This document shows, piece by piece, positions 28,823-37,571 of a stretch of 64,000 bases of DNA. Position numbers and translations under genes: made by a program. The DNA is from Acinetobacter piscicola (GTDB taxonomy: Bacteria; Pseudomonadota; Gammaproteobacteria; Pseudomonadales; Moraxellaceae), in assembly GCF_002233755.1 (NCBI RefSeq), contig NZ_KZ268704.1, positions 1-64,000 on the forward strand. Direction: 5' to 3'. Each line of letters begins with the position of its first letter. The first letter of the stretch is position 1. The notes below the pieces were generated by a model. It made no database searches. It was not told where the DNA came from and worked only from the letters and a program-made list of their open reading frames with translations.

Positions 28823-29037
28823 AAAAAGCTCCTCTTGTAGGTAATGCTAGTCAGTTAAGCATTTTTAATCCTCCCCAACCCTCCTTTGAAAAATGAGGGA
28901 GTATCTTGGATTCAATACTTCATTGAATTCACGAATGTTCCCCTCTTTTATAAAGAGGGGTTAGGGGAGATTTATCAATCAGTAATAATAAAATTACGTT
29001 TAACTGATCAGCATTACCCTCATGCAGGGGCTTTTTT
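28823..29037 (+). terminator. Split terminator with a REP-like element in its loop
   Basis: The left half AAAAAAGCTCCT (about 28823) and the right half AGGGGCTTTTTT (ending about 29037) would make one normal terminator stem for the lipoprotein gene, but about 190 bp lie between them. That interior begins and ends with an imperfect inverted repeat: 28840-28860 starting GGTAATGCTAGTCAGTTAA, and 28998-29018 ending GATCAGCATTACC. Within it lie two REP palindromes. The simplest reading is insertion of a repeat element into the terminator loop. Confidence 0.65.
28840..29018. repeat. REP/BIME-like repeat element
   Basis: Nested inverted repeats. Outer arms 28840-28860 and 28998-29018 match at about 18 of 21 positions. 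Inner G/C-rich palindromes at about 28867-28902 and 28937-28975 face each other, with ATTCAAT / ATTGAAT between them. The right palindrome (GTTCCCCTCTTTTATAAAGA and on) is nearly identical, inverted, to the copy inside hrpA near 20240-20272. A degenerate single copy may lie at 50074-50098. Confidence 0.8.
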
Positions 29038-29124
29038 ATTGCTATTATAAACAGACATACTTTATTACATGTATAAGTCATTCATACATAAACAGTTTAC
29101 GCATAACAACCTAGAGCCTGACTT

Positions 29125-29826
29125 ATGCCCCATTCCCATCATTTGGAAAAACATTTTATTCAACGTGCAGGTTGGTTACGTGCCGCTGTTTTAGGTGCAA
29201 ATGATGGCATCATTTCAGTCACCAGTTTAGTCATGGGCATGGCAGCCAGTGGTGCTTCGAGCCATACCTTGCTAATCACATGTATTGCGGGTTTAATTTC
29301 AGGTGCAACCTCTATGGCGGCAGGTGAATATATTTCCGTCAAATCACAGTCAGATATTGAAGAAGCTGATTTAAAAATAGAAGCCAGAGAGTTAGAAAAA
29401 AATCCACATTTAGAATTAAAAGAGCTGACTCAAATTTATATTCATCGTGGCCTAGATCCCGATTTGGCTCACCAAGTTGCCATTCAACTCACTGAAAAAG
29501 ATGCATTAGAAGCACATGCACGTGATGAAATTGGAATTAATGAAATGACCACTGCAAAGCCATTACAAGCCGCAGCTTCTTCAGCTCTATCATTTTCAAT
29601 TGGTGCGTTATTTCCAACACTTGCCATCTTAATTAGCCCTGAAGCTTATTTAGAAAAAATCGTTTTAGTCGTAGGTATTTTATCTTTGAGCATTTTAGGT
29701 GCTATATCAAGTTATTTTGCTGGAACTTCAATACTTAAAGGTAGTTTTCGAGTAGCAATTTGGGGCATTCTCGCGATGGCTTTCTCAAGCTGGGTTGGGT
29801 CATTGTTTCATGTCACGCCGATTTAA
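29125..29826 (+). CDS. VIT family protein (Fe2+/Mn2+ transporter-like)
   Basis: 233-residue membrane protein of the VIT1/CCC1 family, which moves iron or manganese. N-terminal RAGWLRAAVLGANDGIISVTSLVMG is the family signature. The stretch GATSMAAGEYISVKSQSDIEEAD includes the conserved metal-binding region after TM2, followed by a charged, helical Glu-rich domain and three C-terminal hydrophobic segments. About five transmembrane segments in total, with normal length. Monocistronic in appearance. The metal cannot be told from sequence. Confidence 0.92.
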   Translation: MPHSHHLEKHFIQRAGWLRAAVLGANDGIISVTSLVMGMAASGASSHTLLITCIAGLISGATSMAAGEYISVKSQSDIEEADLKIEARELEKNPHLELKELTQIYIHRGLDPDLAHQVAIQLTEKDALEAHARDEIGINEMTTAKPLQAAASSALSFSIGALFPTLAILISPEAYLEKIVLVVGILSLSILGAISSYFAGTSILKGSFRVAIWGILAMAFSSWVGSLFHVTPI

Positions 29827-30023
29827 ATTCTTAACTGTCTGCACTTTTTTCTTTTGATACTTCTATCTTTTGATTAATGAGTACGTTCAGTTTTGTACTT
29901 TTTGAATTAATTTCATCTCGCTTAAAGATATATTTCATAGATATTTTTAAATAAAATATTGAATATTATTTGCTAATCACTCTCAACATCGGCACAGTAA
30001 AATAAATCTAAAGGGGCTCCGTC

Positions 30024-31070
30024 ATGTCATTATTAGAACGTTTAAGAATCAAGCATCCGATTTTAGTTGCACCTATGGCAGGTGTTTCTACACCTGAACT
30101 TGCTGCTGAAGTATCTAATCAAGGAGGATTAGGTGCATTGGGCTTAGGTGCAAATACTGTTGAAACTGCTCGTCAACAAATATTGGAAACTCAATCACTT
30201 ACCGAACAAGCTTTTCAGGTTAATTTCTTTTGCCATGAATCAACACCCTTAGAAAGTGAAGCTAATCATGTTTGGATCGATCATTTAAAAATTGAATTTG
30301 AAAGATTTGGTGCAACGCCTCCTTCTGATTTGACATGTATTTATCCTAGTTTTAAAGATCATGATGGCTTTTTAAATTTGGTTTTAGAAACTCAGCCTCA
30401 AGCGGTAAGCTTCCACTTTGGTATTCCCCATCAGCATCAAATTGCACAGCTTAAACAAGCTGGTATTGTCACTATGGTTTCAGCAACCAATTTAACCGAA
30501 GCTTTAGAAATTGAGCATGCAGGTATCGATATTATTATTGCTCAAGGTGTTGAAGCTGGTGGACATCGTGGTATTTTCAATGCTCAAATTGACGGCGCAA
30601 TTAAAACAACAGACTTAGTCCAATTGATTAAAAAGTATTGTACATGCCCTGTGATTGCAGCAGGTGGCATCATGAATGGCGAACAAGCGAATATCATGCT
30701 GAAACTGGGTGCAGATGCAGTTCAATTAGGGACAGCATTCGTACAATGCAAATCTTCAAATGCCAATGCTGCGTATCGTGAAGCTTTATTTAATCACCCA
30801 TTAACACAAATTACCTCAAGCATTTCTGGTCGTCCAGCTCGTGGGATTATTAACCATTGGCAAGCTCGGATTGATCAGGCAAGCCGTCCTAATGTTGCTC
30901 CCTACCCGTATGCTTATGATCTTGCAAAACAGTTAAATACCTTAGCAGTAAAAAATGGTGACGTTGGCTTTGGTGCTTTTTGGGCAGGAAGTAATGTGTC
31001 ACAAATTCGTGAGTTAGAAGCACGTGATCTGATTAATCAGTTGATTGTAGAAATGAATCAAATGACCTAA
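30024..31070 (+). CDS. Nitronate monooxygenase (NMO/2-nitropropane dioxygenase family)
   Basis: 348-residue FMN TIM-barrel enzyme. APMAGVSTPELAAEVSNQGGLGALG at the N-terminus, IIAQGVEAGGHRG with the conserved histidine, and PVIAAGGIMNGEQANIMLKLGADAVQLGTAF phosphate-binding region are typical of class I NMO, which detoxifies propionate 3-nitronate. AAGG and GGCTCC precede the ATG. Single gene ahead of the Fur-like box region. Confidence 0.92.
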   Translation: MSLLERLRIKHPILVAPMAGVSTPELAAEVSNQGGLGALGLGANTVETARQQILETQSLTEQAFQVNFFCHESTPLESEANHVWIDHLKIEFERFGATPPSDLTCIYPSFKDHDGFLNLVLETQPQAVSFHFGIPHQHQIAQLKQAGIVTMVSATNLTEALEIEHAGIDIIIAQGVEAGGHRGIFNAQIDGAIKTTDLVQLIKKYCTCPVIAAGGIMNGEQANIMLKLGADAVQLGTAFVQCKSSNANAAYREALFNHPLTQITSSISGRPARGIINHWQARIDQASRPNVAPYPYAYDLAKQLNTLAVKNGDVGFGAFWAGSNVSQIRELEARDLINQLIVEMNQMT

Positions 31071-31393
31071 TCATCATTATAATTCCTGAATGAATTAAGG
31101 GTTGATTCCCCGTCAATCCTTAATTTCTTAAAATTAACTTAAATTTAACCATAAAATTTTTATCTTAACATTAACTTAACAACAATAATTTCCAATATTA
31201 ACTATAAAGCATTAATATCAAATACTTACAATAATTAAACCGTTTTATTCTCTTTGTTTCATCAATTTTTGTATACACACTCATTGACCAAATGTAAGTA
31301 CAAAAATAGAATGCGTTCGCATTATAAATGATAATGATTATTAACAGTTTTACGTCTATCAAAAATAATGAAGCGTAAAATCAGGAACTGAAT
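31071..31393. other. Intergenic region with Fur-like box and small hairpin
   Basis: 323 bp, AT-rich. Contains the hairpin AATGCG-TT-CGCATT at 31310-31323 and a Fur-box-like sequence at about 31326-31345, both upstream of the barrel protein gene at 31394. Confidence 0.6.
31326..31345. promoter_or_regulatory. Fur-box-like site
   Basis: AAATGATAATGATTATTAAC matches the GATAATGATAATCATTATC consensus well in its centre. It lies about 50-70 nt upstream of the first gene of the barrel/FMN/ApbE/membrane cluster and suggests iron-repressed transcription. Confidence 0.7.
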
Positions 31394-32278
31394 ATGAAAC
31401 GAATTGGGTTGGGGATTGTAATACTTGGGCTATTCCAAACAGCATGGGCTGATGAAAATCTGTTCGGTTATGTCAAAGGCGCAGAAACACTGCCTAAAGG
31501 CGGTCAAGAACTTTATCAATGGGTAACCAATCGTAGTGATAAAGGTGCAGGACACTACTCTGCTTTTGATTATAAAACTGAATATGAACGTGGTATTACT
31601 GACAAATTTAATGCTTCTGTTGCCTTAAAGTCGATGTCTTTGGATACCTCAGACATTATCATTGATGGTTATATGCCAGCAGATCGTAAATTTGGTTTTA
31701 AGGTTTCAGGCTTAGAAGTTGGTGGAAAATATAACTTTTTAAGTCCTGCAAGTGAGCCAATTGGCCTATCTAACCAATTTGAACTGAGCTATTCCACAAT
31801 TGATCCGCATTCAGGACAGGACAAAGATACGCTTAGTTTTGAAAATATGTTGATTGCTCAAAAATATTTTATGGACGCCAGTTTAATCTGGGTCGGTAAT
31901 TTAATGTTTGAAGGTACATATGCCAAACGTGGTCACATAAATAATTTACCAGAAGGTTTTGAATGGTCTACTAAACCGGAAATGGAACTAGAAGTACAAA
32001 TTGGTACAGGTTTAAGCTACCGTTTTGCGCCGAATTGGTACGGTAGTTTGGAAACTCAATATGAAACAGAGTTTGAAACTGAAGTTGGTCAAGAACGCTG
32101 GTCATGGTTCTTAGGGCCTTCTGTACATTATGGTTCTAAAGATTATTGGGTTACAGCAACATGGTTCCCACAACTACGTGGTGGTCGTGAGACATTTGAA
32201 GAGCAAGATGATAAAAACCTGCATCTGATTGAAAAAACTAAAAATGAGTTCCGTTTAAAATTTGGTTATAACTTTTAA
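31394..32278 (+). CDS. Outer-membrane beta-barrel protein (DUF6662-like)
   Basis: 294 residues with a signal peptide (1-19, cleavage after AWA). The mature part shows alternating short amphipathic strands (YERGITDKFNASVALKSM, LSYRFAPNWYGSLETQYETE) and ends in Phe (KFGYNF), the usual BAM-recognition C-terminus. Resembles uncharacterised outer-membrane proteins of the DUF6662 kind. It is the first gene behind a Fur-like box and is followed at short spacing by the FMN-binding protein, ApbE and a membrane heme-like protein, so it may place or expose the redox partner at the outer membrane; that role is inference. Confidence 0.75.
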   Translation: MKRIGLGIVILGLFQTAWADENLFGYVKGAETLPKGGQELYQWVTNRSDKGAGHYSAFDYKTEYERGITDKFNASVALKSMSLDTSDIIIDGYMPADRKFGFKVSGLEVGGKYNFLSPASEPIGLSNQFELSYSTIDPHSGQDKDTLSFENMLIAQKYFMDASLIWVGNLMFEGTYAKRGHINNLPEGFEWSTKPEMELEVQIGTGLSYRFAPNWYGSLETQYETEFETEVGQERWSWFLGPSVHYGSKDYWVTATWFPQLRGGRETFEEQDDKNLHLIEKTKNEFRLKFGYNF

Positions 32279-32301
32279 TTCATCGTATTAGGATTTTAAA
32301 T

Positions 32302-32829
32302 ATGAAATGGATGCCTTATGCAACTGCTTTGCTGAGTGTGACACCTATCATTGGTCATTCTGCGGTGTATCTGACTGCGGAACAAGCTCAAAAACTCATG
32401 TTTCCAAGTGCTAGCATGAAAAAAGTTGCAGTTCGCCTCACAGATGAGCAAGTGAAAAGTTTAAAAAAATCCTCAGGTATTTTTTATGCTTTTAAAGCAA
32501 ATCAGGTTTATAAAAGTAGTGATGGTGGATGGTTGGTTATTGACCAAGTATTGGGTAAACATGAAATGATTACCTATGCTGTTGCTTTAACAGCAAAAGG
32601 AGTTGTTAAACAAGTTGAAATTTTGGAATATAACGAATCTTATGGCGGACAGATCCGTGATGAATCTTGGCGTCAGCAATTTGTAGGTAAAACTTCTTCT
32701 GCCCCGCTTGCGTTAAATAAAGATATTAAAAATATCAGTGGTGCGACATTATCTTCACGACATGTGACTGATGGTGTAAAGCGTATTTTGCAATTTCATG
32801 ATCTGGTATTGAAATCATTAGCATCTTAA
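32302..32829 (+). CDS. Periplasmic FMN-binding domain protein, predicted flavinylated
   Basis: 175 residues with an N-terminal signal-like segment (about 1-20). The second half is an FMN_bind domain with the acceptor motif SGATLSSRHVT; T149 is the predicted covalent FMN site, although the usual Asp three residues before the Ser is Lys here. ApbE, the enzyme that attaches FMN to such threonines, is encoded directly downstream. AGGA precedes the ATG. Expected to act as a one- or two-electron carrier in the periplasm. Confidence 0.85.
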   Translation: MKWMPYATALLSVTPIIGHSAVYLTAEQAQKLMFPSASMKKVAVRLTDEQVKSLKKSSGIFYAFKANQVYKSSDGGWLVIDQVLGKHEMITYAVALTAKGVVKQVEILEYNESYGGQIRDESWRQQFVGKTSSAPLALNKDIKNISGATLSSRHVTDGVKRILQFHDLVLKSLAS

Positions 32830-32855
32830 GAGCAAAACCATTACTGGGTACTTTT

Positions 32856-33641
32856 GTGGAGATAAAGCTACATGATGCTTTATCTCCACAACACGCTCAT
32901 GTAATCATAAATCAAGCTTTTTCCGCTATTGAAAAAGTTCAACAACTCATGAGCTTTCATGATCCGAAAAGCGAATTGTCACGCTTAAATCAAAATGCTT
33001 TTAATCATATCGTTCAAGTACACCCTTTCACTTATGCTGTACTCAAACGTGCACAACAAATTTTTTATGCATCTCATGGATTGTTTGATTGTAGCATTGC
33101 CAATACTTTAGTGAATTGGGAAATATTACCCGATCATCTACAGCAAGGTCATACGGATAAGACCATTCATTCTCAGGCAGGTTTGCAGTTATTGAGTGAT
33201 CATTCCATCCGATTTACCCAGCCGATACTTTTAGATTTAGGCGGAATTGCAAAAGGGTTTGCAGTGGATTTAGCCATTCATTCTTTAAAAAAATTAGGTA
33301 TTAAAAATGCCCTTGTAAATGCTGGCGGGGATTTGAGAGTTTTAGGACATATTGCAGAAGAAATTGTCATTCGTAACCCTCAGAATCCACAGGATTTTCA
33401 TGCATTAGGTGCTTTAGCAAACGGTGCAATCGCGACATCAGCAAGCTATTTTTCCAAAACAGAAAATGGGAGTGCATTGGTCAACCCTTTCAATCGGACA
33501 GCTTTGGACTCTAAGCATAGCTTTAGTGTCATTGCACCTACAGCATGCGTTGCAGATGCCCTGACCAAAGTTATAGTTGTCAGTCAAAATCCACAACACC
33601 CTTGTTTAAAATTATTTGCAGCTCAAGCCATGATTTTGTAG
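32856..33641 (+). CDS. apbE: FAD:protein FMN transferase (ApbE)
   Basis: Transfers FMN from FAD to threonine of exported proteins. Family hallmarks: LDLGGIAKGFAVD (metal/FAD site), ALVNAGGDLRVLG, and the C-terminal DALTKV. The first standard start is the GTG at 32856, but the conserved N-terminal PLLGTFVEI is encoded in frame partly upstream (32838 onwards), and no ATG, GTG or TTG exists before the in-frame stop at 32799. An ATT at 32817 would give a natural N-terminus overlapping the upstream gene. No signal peptide is visible, unusual for an exported ApbE. C-terminus overlaps no other real gene; next start is 33659. Confidence 0.85.
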   Translation: MEIKLHDALSPQHAHVIINQAFSAIEKVQQLMSFHDPKSELSRLNQNAFNHIVQVHPFTYAVLKRAQQIFYASHGLFDCSIANTLVNWEILPDHLQQGHTDKTIHSQAGLQLLSDHSIRFTQPILLDLGGIAKGFAVDLAIHSLKKLGIKNALVNAGGDLRVLGHIAEEIVIRNPQNPQDFHALGALANGAIATSASYFSKTENGSALVNPFNRTALDSKHSFSVIAPTACVADALTKVIVVSQNPQHPCLKLFAAQAMIL

Positions 33642-33658
33642 TTACTTCAGGATTCATC

Positions 33659-34081
33659 ATGTCATTTTCAATTAAAATTCCGCATTTACAACGATACTTT
33701 CTCTATTTTGTTTGGCTAACTCTAGCAGTAACAGGTGTTTATTTTGCTTATTCGCAAGATTGGCAAATGCAAGATCCAAGTGATTTAACTGTAAATGTCT
33801 TAAAAACCCATGGTATTGCTGCGGCAATTTTTTTAATGATTTTTGGTTCTTTAATAACTGTACACGTTCGACTAGCTTTGCGTATTAAACGAAATTTCGT
33901 TACTGGTTTATTCATGTTGAGTTTCATGAGTATTCTTGCTATTTCTGGAACAGGCTTATATTACAGCCCTGAAGAATGGCATGAAAATGTAAAATGGGTA
34001 CATATCTGGATTGGACTCATCTGTATTTTATGGTTGCCTTTACATATTATGGTTGGTATCTATAAAAGAAAATTAAATTAA
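33659..34081 (+). CDS. Four-helix membrane protein with paired histidines (cytochrome b-like)
   Basis: 140 residues from the ATG at 33659 preceded by AGGA; the longer frame upstream overlaps apbE and is not used. Four hydrophobic segments: about 12-31, 51-71, 80-101 and 112-134. Histidines H51 and H69 bracket helix 2, and H115 and H129 lie in helix 4, a pattern compatible with two b-type hemes in a four-helix bundle. Ends in a basic tail. As last gene of the Fur-like-box cluster it could pass electrons from quinol or cytoplasm to the FMN protein. Heme binding is inferred, not shown. Confidence 0.75.
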   Translation: MSFSIKIPHLQRYFLYFVWLTLAVTGVYFAYSQDWQMQDPSDLTVNVLKTHGIAAAIFLMIFGSLITVHVRLALRIKRNFVTGLFMLSFMSILAISGTGLYYSPEEWHENVKWVHIWIGLICILWLPLHIMVGIYKRKLN

Positions 34082-34104
34082 AAAGCGTGAATATTGATCA
34101 TTAT

Positions 34105-34611
34105 TTACATCTCGGTTTGTTCCACCAACATATATACCAAATCTAATTCCGGGCAAGAATAACCCAAAGCCGTTAATGCTGCGGTAATTTGACCACGATG
34201 GTGAGTCCCATGATTAAAAACGTGCATCAATGTAGCGGCATACGGTAAAGTTAATTCTTGACCAGAGACTCTTTTATAGGTCAAATTTCCATTGATGATT
34301 GTTTCATCTATTTGATCTATAAATGAAATCCAATTCATCGACTTTTGTTGTAATTCATTAAAAAGTGCAGTTTGTTCTGTATGAATAATGGTGTCTAATG
34401 CGATTGTCGGTGAAATACCGTCATTAAATCGTGAATACCAAAGATAATGCTCACCGAGTAGCAAATGATTCAATGTTCCTGCAATACTTTTAAAATACAA
34501 ACCTACATCTTTATAAAAATCATCATGATGCATGGTTTCAAGGCTTTGTATTAACCGATTTGTTGCCCAAATATTATATTCCGCTAAAGTCAAAAGATTG
34601 TTTTTATTCAT
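34105..34611 (-). CDS. DinB family protein
   Basis: 168-residue four-helix-bundle metalloprotein of the DinB/YfiT superfamily. The metal-ligand pattern is visible as H in LNHLLLGEHYLW and the paired histidines in FNHGTHHRGQI. Superfamily members include thiol-dependent S-transferases (bacillithiol or mycothiol), but function is often unknown; this one cannot be assigned a substrate. Convergent with the ApbE cluster and unrelated to dusB at its other side. Confidence 0.9.
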   Translation of the reverse strand: MNKNNLLTLAEYNIWATNRLIQSLETMHHDDFYKDVGLYFKSIAGTLNHLLLGEHYLWYSRFNDGISPTIALDTIIHTEQTALFNELQQKSMNWISFIDQIDETIINGNLTYKRVSGQELTLPYAATLMHVFNHGTHHRGQITAALTALGYSCPELDLVYMLVEQTEM

Positions 34612-34811
34612 GAGTTATCTTGCTCTATTTCAAATAGTTATAACATTAAACCATCAAGACCTACTGCTCTATACTCATAATACAAACTATGATTTGAAGT
34701 ATAGGATGTTCTTTTCTATACCTTACTTGTTAAAAATGATGAATAAAAATTCAAATAATCCCTATTCACTCACCGATGGTCAATCAACTGCACAACAAGA
34801 AATTGAATCTA

Positions 34812-35858
34812 TTACTTTGTATCTAGCAAGTTCACTGTTTCAATCTGCACATCACTCATAATATTACCTTGATCTAACAAATGATTGAAATATTCTTCCA
34901 CTACTTTGGCTTGCTCAATGGTACTTTCAACACCATACATATTTTGACGAAACTCATTACTTGAATGTAAGCCTTTGGTGTACCAAGCAATATGTTTTCG
35001 GGCAATTCGACAACCTGAATATTCACCATAAAACTGATACAACTCAGACAAATGACCAAGTAATACTTCTTTTACTTCTTCAATTTGCGGTGCAGCAAGA
35101 TGTTCACCTGTTTTTAAATAATGTGCTATTTCACGAAAAATCCACGGACGGCCTTGTGCAGCACGACCAATCATCACCGCATCGGCACCTGTATAGTCCA
35201 ATACATATTTGGCTTTTTCAGGACTATCAATATCCCCATTGGCAATCACAGGAATCGATAACATCTGTTTAACATCTTTAATTAGACTATAACGTGCTGT
35301 GTTTAAATACATATCTTCTCGAGTACGTCCATGCAGCGCAAGCGCTGCAATCCCAGACTCTTCTGCACGTTTCGCTACACGCATAATATTTTCATGACCA
35401 TTCAAAAAACCTAAACGGGTTTTTAAAGTCACTGGAACATCAACAGCGGCAACTACTTTATCAAGAATTCTTGCAACCAAATCTTCATCTTTAAGCAAGG
35501 CTGAGCCTGCAAGTTTGCTACAAACTTTTTTTGCAGGACATCCCATATTAATATCGACAATTTGCGCACCATTGGCAACTTGGTAACGTGCAGCCTCTGC
35601 CAATTGTTCAGGTTCTGAACCTGCAATTTGTGCAGAAATCGGCGCTAATTCCCCATCAAAATTAGCACGATACAGACTTTTTTTGGTCATCCGTAAAGTC
35701 TGATCCGAGGTCATCATCTCACTTACTGCATGCCCTGCACCAAAGTACTTGCAAAGTGTTCTAAACGGACGATCAGTAACCCCAGCCATCGGTGCAACAA
35801 AAACAGGAGAATGCTTTGATTTATCAAACAATTCTTCAATGACGCTGTTTTTACTCAA
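34812..35858 (-). CDS. dusB: tRNA-dihydrouridine synthase DusB
   Basis: FMN enzyme reducing uridine to dihydrouridine in the tRNA D-loop. 348 residues from a TTG at 35858 with GGGAA upstream. PMAGVTDRPFR at the N-terminus, catalytic cysteine region INMGCPAKKVCSKLAGSALL, TLKTRLG, and GADAVMIGRAAQGRPWIF support DusB. In enterobacteria dusB is followed by fis; here the gene downstream on the same strand is DinB, so that linkage is lost. Confidence 0.95.
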   Translation of the reverse strand: MSKNSVIEELFDKSKHSPVFVAPMAGVTDRPFRTLCKYFGAGHAVSEMMTSDQTLRMTKKSLYRANFDGELAPISAQIAGSEPEQLAEAARYQVANGAQIVDINMGCPAKKVCSKLAGSALLKDEDLVARILDKVVAAVDVPVTLKTRLGFLNGHENIMRVAKRAEESGIAALALHGRTREDMYLNTARYSLIKDVKQMLSIPVIANGDIDSPEKAKYVLDYTGADAVMIGRAAQGRPWIFREIAHYLKTGEHLAAPQIEEVKEVLLGHLSELYQFYGEYSGCRIARKHIAWYTKGLHSSNEFRQNMYGVESTIEQAKVVEEYFNHLLDQGNIMSDVQIETVNLLDTK

Positions 35859-36572
35859 TTTTTACATTCCCATATTTTCAAACATTGTTCATCAATCGCA
35901 ATCTTTCTTCATTATTTTTACACATCATTTGCACCATAACGTTATCTATGCTGCAAACTTAATTTGTGGTGTAAAATGCAAGAAACGATTACAGAATAAG
36001 CTACGGTAAATTATAAAGCTCGGTACAGCATGCAAATAAATTCTAAAAACTTATTTACATATATTCAAACGAGAACTTTTACAAAAAGGATTAAAAAACC
36101 TGAAACCGAAATACTCATTCATAGCGCTATTCTAAATCCTGAAGCTCAGATTGTGTCAAAAACTTAACGATAAATTTAGATGGTCATGTATTCATTGGAA
36201 ATTATAAGTTTGAGTGAGTATTCAACATCTGTTTGTACAACCAATTTTTATTAAGGTTTTTAACTTAAAAATCTATAAAAGACTTTTAATTCAAATACCT
36301 TTCTTGCCAAGGGCAATAAAAACCTTACTGTCCGATAAGGTCAAACTGATAAGATTGTTTGATGTGTTGAATGAGAATACAAATTTTGAGTGAAATACGA
36401 TTTATAAACGATGACTGTTTAATTTGAAAAAATTAAGAAATGTATCTTTTCAATTTGAACAAAGACCGTAATTTAATTTTTACACAGCTTTTAGATGTAC
36501 AACCTAAGCAAAGCGTATCTCAGCATTGATTAACTGGACTGGACTGCAATTTAATCCTATTTTCGATTATGC
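35859..36572. other. 714-bp intergenic region without clear genes
   Basis: AT-rich, no credible reading frame. Contains a perfect 11-bp inverted repeat TAAGGTTTTTA (36252-36262) and TAAAAACCTTA (36317-36327), and another short stem CCTTA/TAAGG just after it. Repeated TTTGAGTGA words lie either side (near 36210 and 36384). It could be the remnant of a lost gene or small element, but I found no terminal repeat pair that would prove it. Confidence 0.5.
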
Positions 36573-37562
36573 TCAATACGGTTGTAAAATAATTGTTCTC
36601 TTACCTTCTTCAAAAGTTTGCATTGTTTGCTGCCATGCTTGTTGAGGCCACAGAAGTTCAACACTTTTTGAAAATGGTCGGTACACCGCAGAATATAACG
36701 TACCATAACCACGTAACCATGCTTCTTGATAAAGTGGCTTACAAAGCATCGCCTGTATCGCTTCTTGTGAACTGGCTGCATAATCCATTTTTTGTTGTAG
36801 CATCGCTAGACGTTCAATTGCATGTGTCGCTTTCGCATGTTGTGACCATTCAACTGTGTGTTGAAAATTAGTTACAGCACGTTGACGAACCACTTCAGGC
36901 GCCCGATCTGGACTCACAAAAACAGTTGCCCAATCTCCTGTCCGATCAAGCAATGTAATACTATAAGTCATATGTACAGGTATACGTTTGAGAATATTTA
37001 TCGCTTCAGCAGTATTTTCAGCAATCTCCAAGATATAGCGAATAACCAAAGGGACTCCAAAACCAGTGCCTGACACTGTTCGTCCACCAAAAGATAAAGA
37101 GACAGACAATCCTGCCTCATTTAATCCATCCAATGCACCCCACAAACAATCACTCATAGCCAATACACGCTGGTCGAGCCAGCGTGTATTCATCCAGTTT
37201 CCTTCAAGCAACACGGGTGCAAAATCATAATTACGCAACAAGATAGGTTCTTCATAGCCCTGCGGATCAAGCCAAATACCTTGTGAACATCCTGCAATAT
37301 AGGGTGGCGGACACCATAAAGATAAAAATCGAGATTCAACATCACCATCTCCAGCCAGTTCAACCAATTTTTCCCAAACTGGAACCAACTCAGGCATATG
37401 TGTCCGTAAAGCCTTTCTACACTCTAAATATGTAGGTCTTCCCACAATACCGCTACGTAAAAACCATGCACGATAGCCTGGCCAAAAACGTTTGAACATT
37501 GTTTGCCATTGTTCATCAGGCTTATCTTCTATCCATGCCTGAAACTGAAGTTCAATTGACAT
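36573..37562 (-). CDS. C45 family autoproteolytic acyltransferase/hydrolase
   Basis: 329 residues resembling the C45 (acyl-CoA:6-aminopenicillanic acid acyltransferase-like) branch of Ntn-hydrolases. The predicted N-terminal nucleophile after self-cleavage is C92 in IAGCSQGIW, followed by the NYDF strand and the conserved LNEAGLSVSLSFGG loop. Such enzymes transfer or hydrolyse acyl groups on amines or amides. It is the last gene of a minus-strand run nitrilase, decarboxylase-like, ATP-grasp, C45 and lies 9 nt after the ATP-grasp gene, so it probably acts on an amide made or used by those enzymes. Confidence 0.82.
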   Translation of the reverse strand: MSIELQFQAWIEDKPDEQWQTMFKRFWPGYRAWFLRSGIVGRPTYLECRKALRTHMPELVPVWEKLVELAGDGDVESRFLSLWCPPPYIAGCSQGIWLDPQGYEEPILLRNYDFAPVLLEGNWMNTRWLDQRVLAMSDCLWGALDGLNEAGLSVSLSFGGRTVSGTGFGVPLVIRYILEIAENTAEAINILKRIPVHMTYSITLLDRTGDWATVFVSPDRAPEVVRQRAVTNFQHTVEWSQHAKATHAIERLAMLQQKMDYAASSQEAIQAMLCKPLYQEAWLRGYGTLYSAVYRPFSKSVELLWPQQAWQQTMQTFEEGKRTIILQPY

Positions 37563-37571
37563 GATCCTTTC

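Noticed and set aside
34738..34861. Small plus-strand frame (MMNKNSNNPYSL onward) overlapping the dusB 3' end
   Set aside because: Only about 41 codons, overlaps dusB antisense by 50 nt and has no ribosome site or recognised family.
35859..36572. Possible mobile element in the gap upstream of dusB
   Set aside because: Inverted repeats exist (36252-36327) but no terminal repeats or target duplication could be matched.
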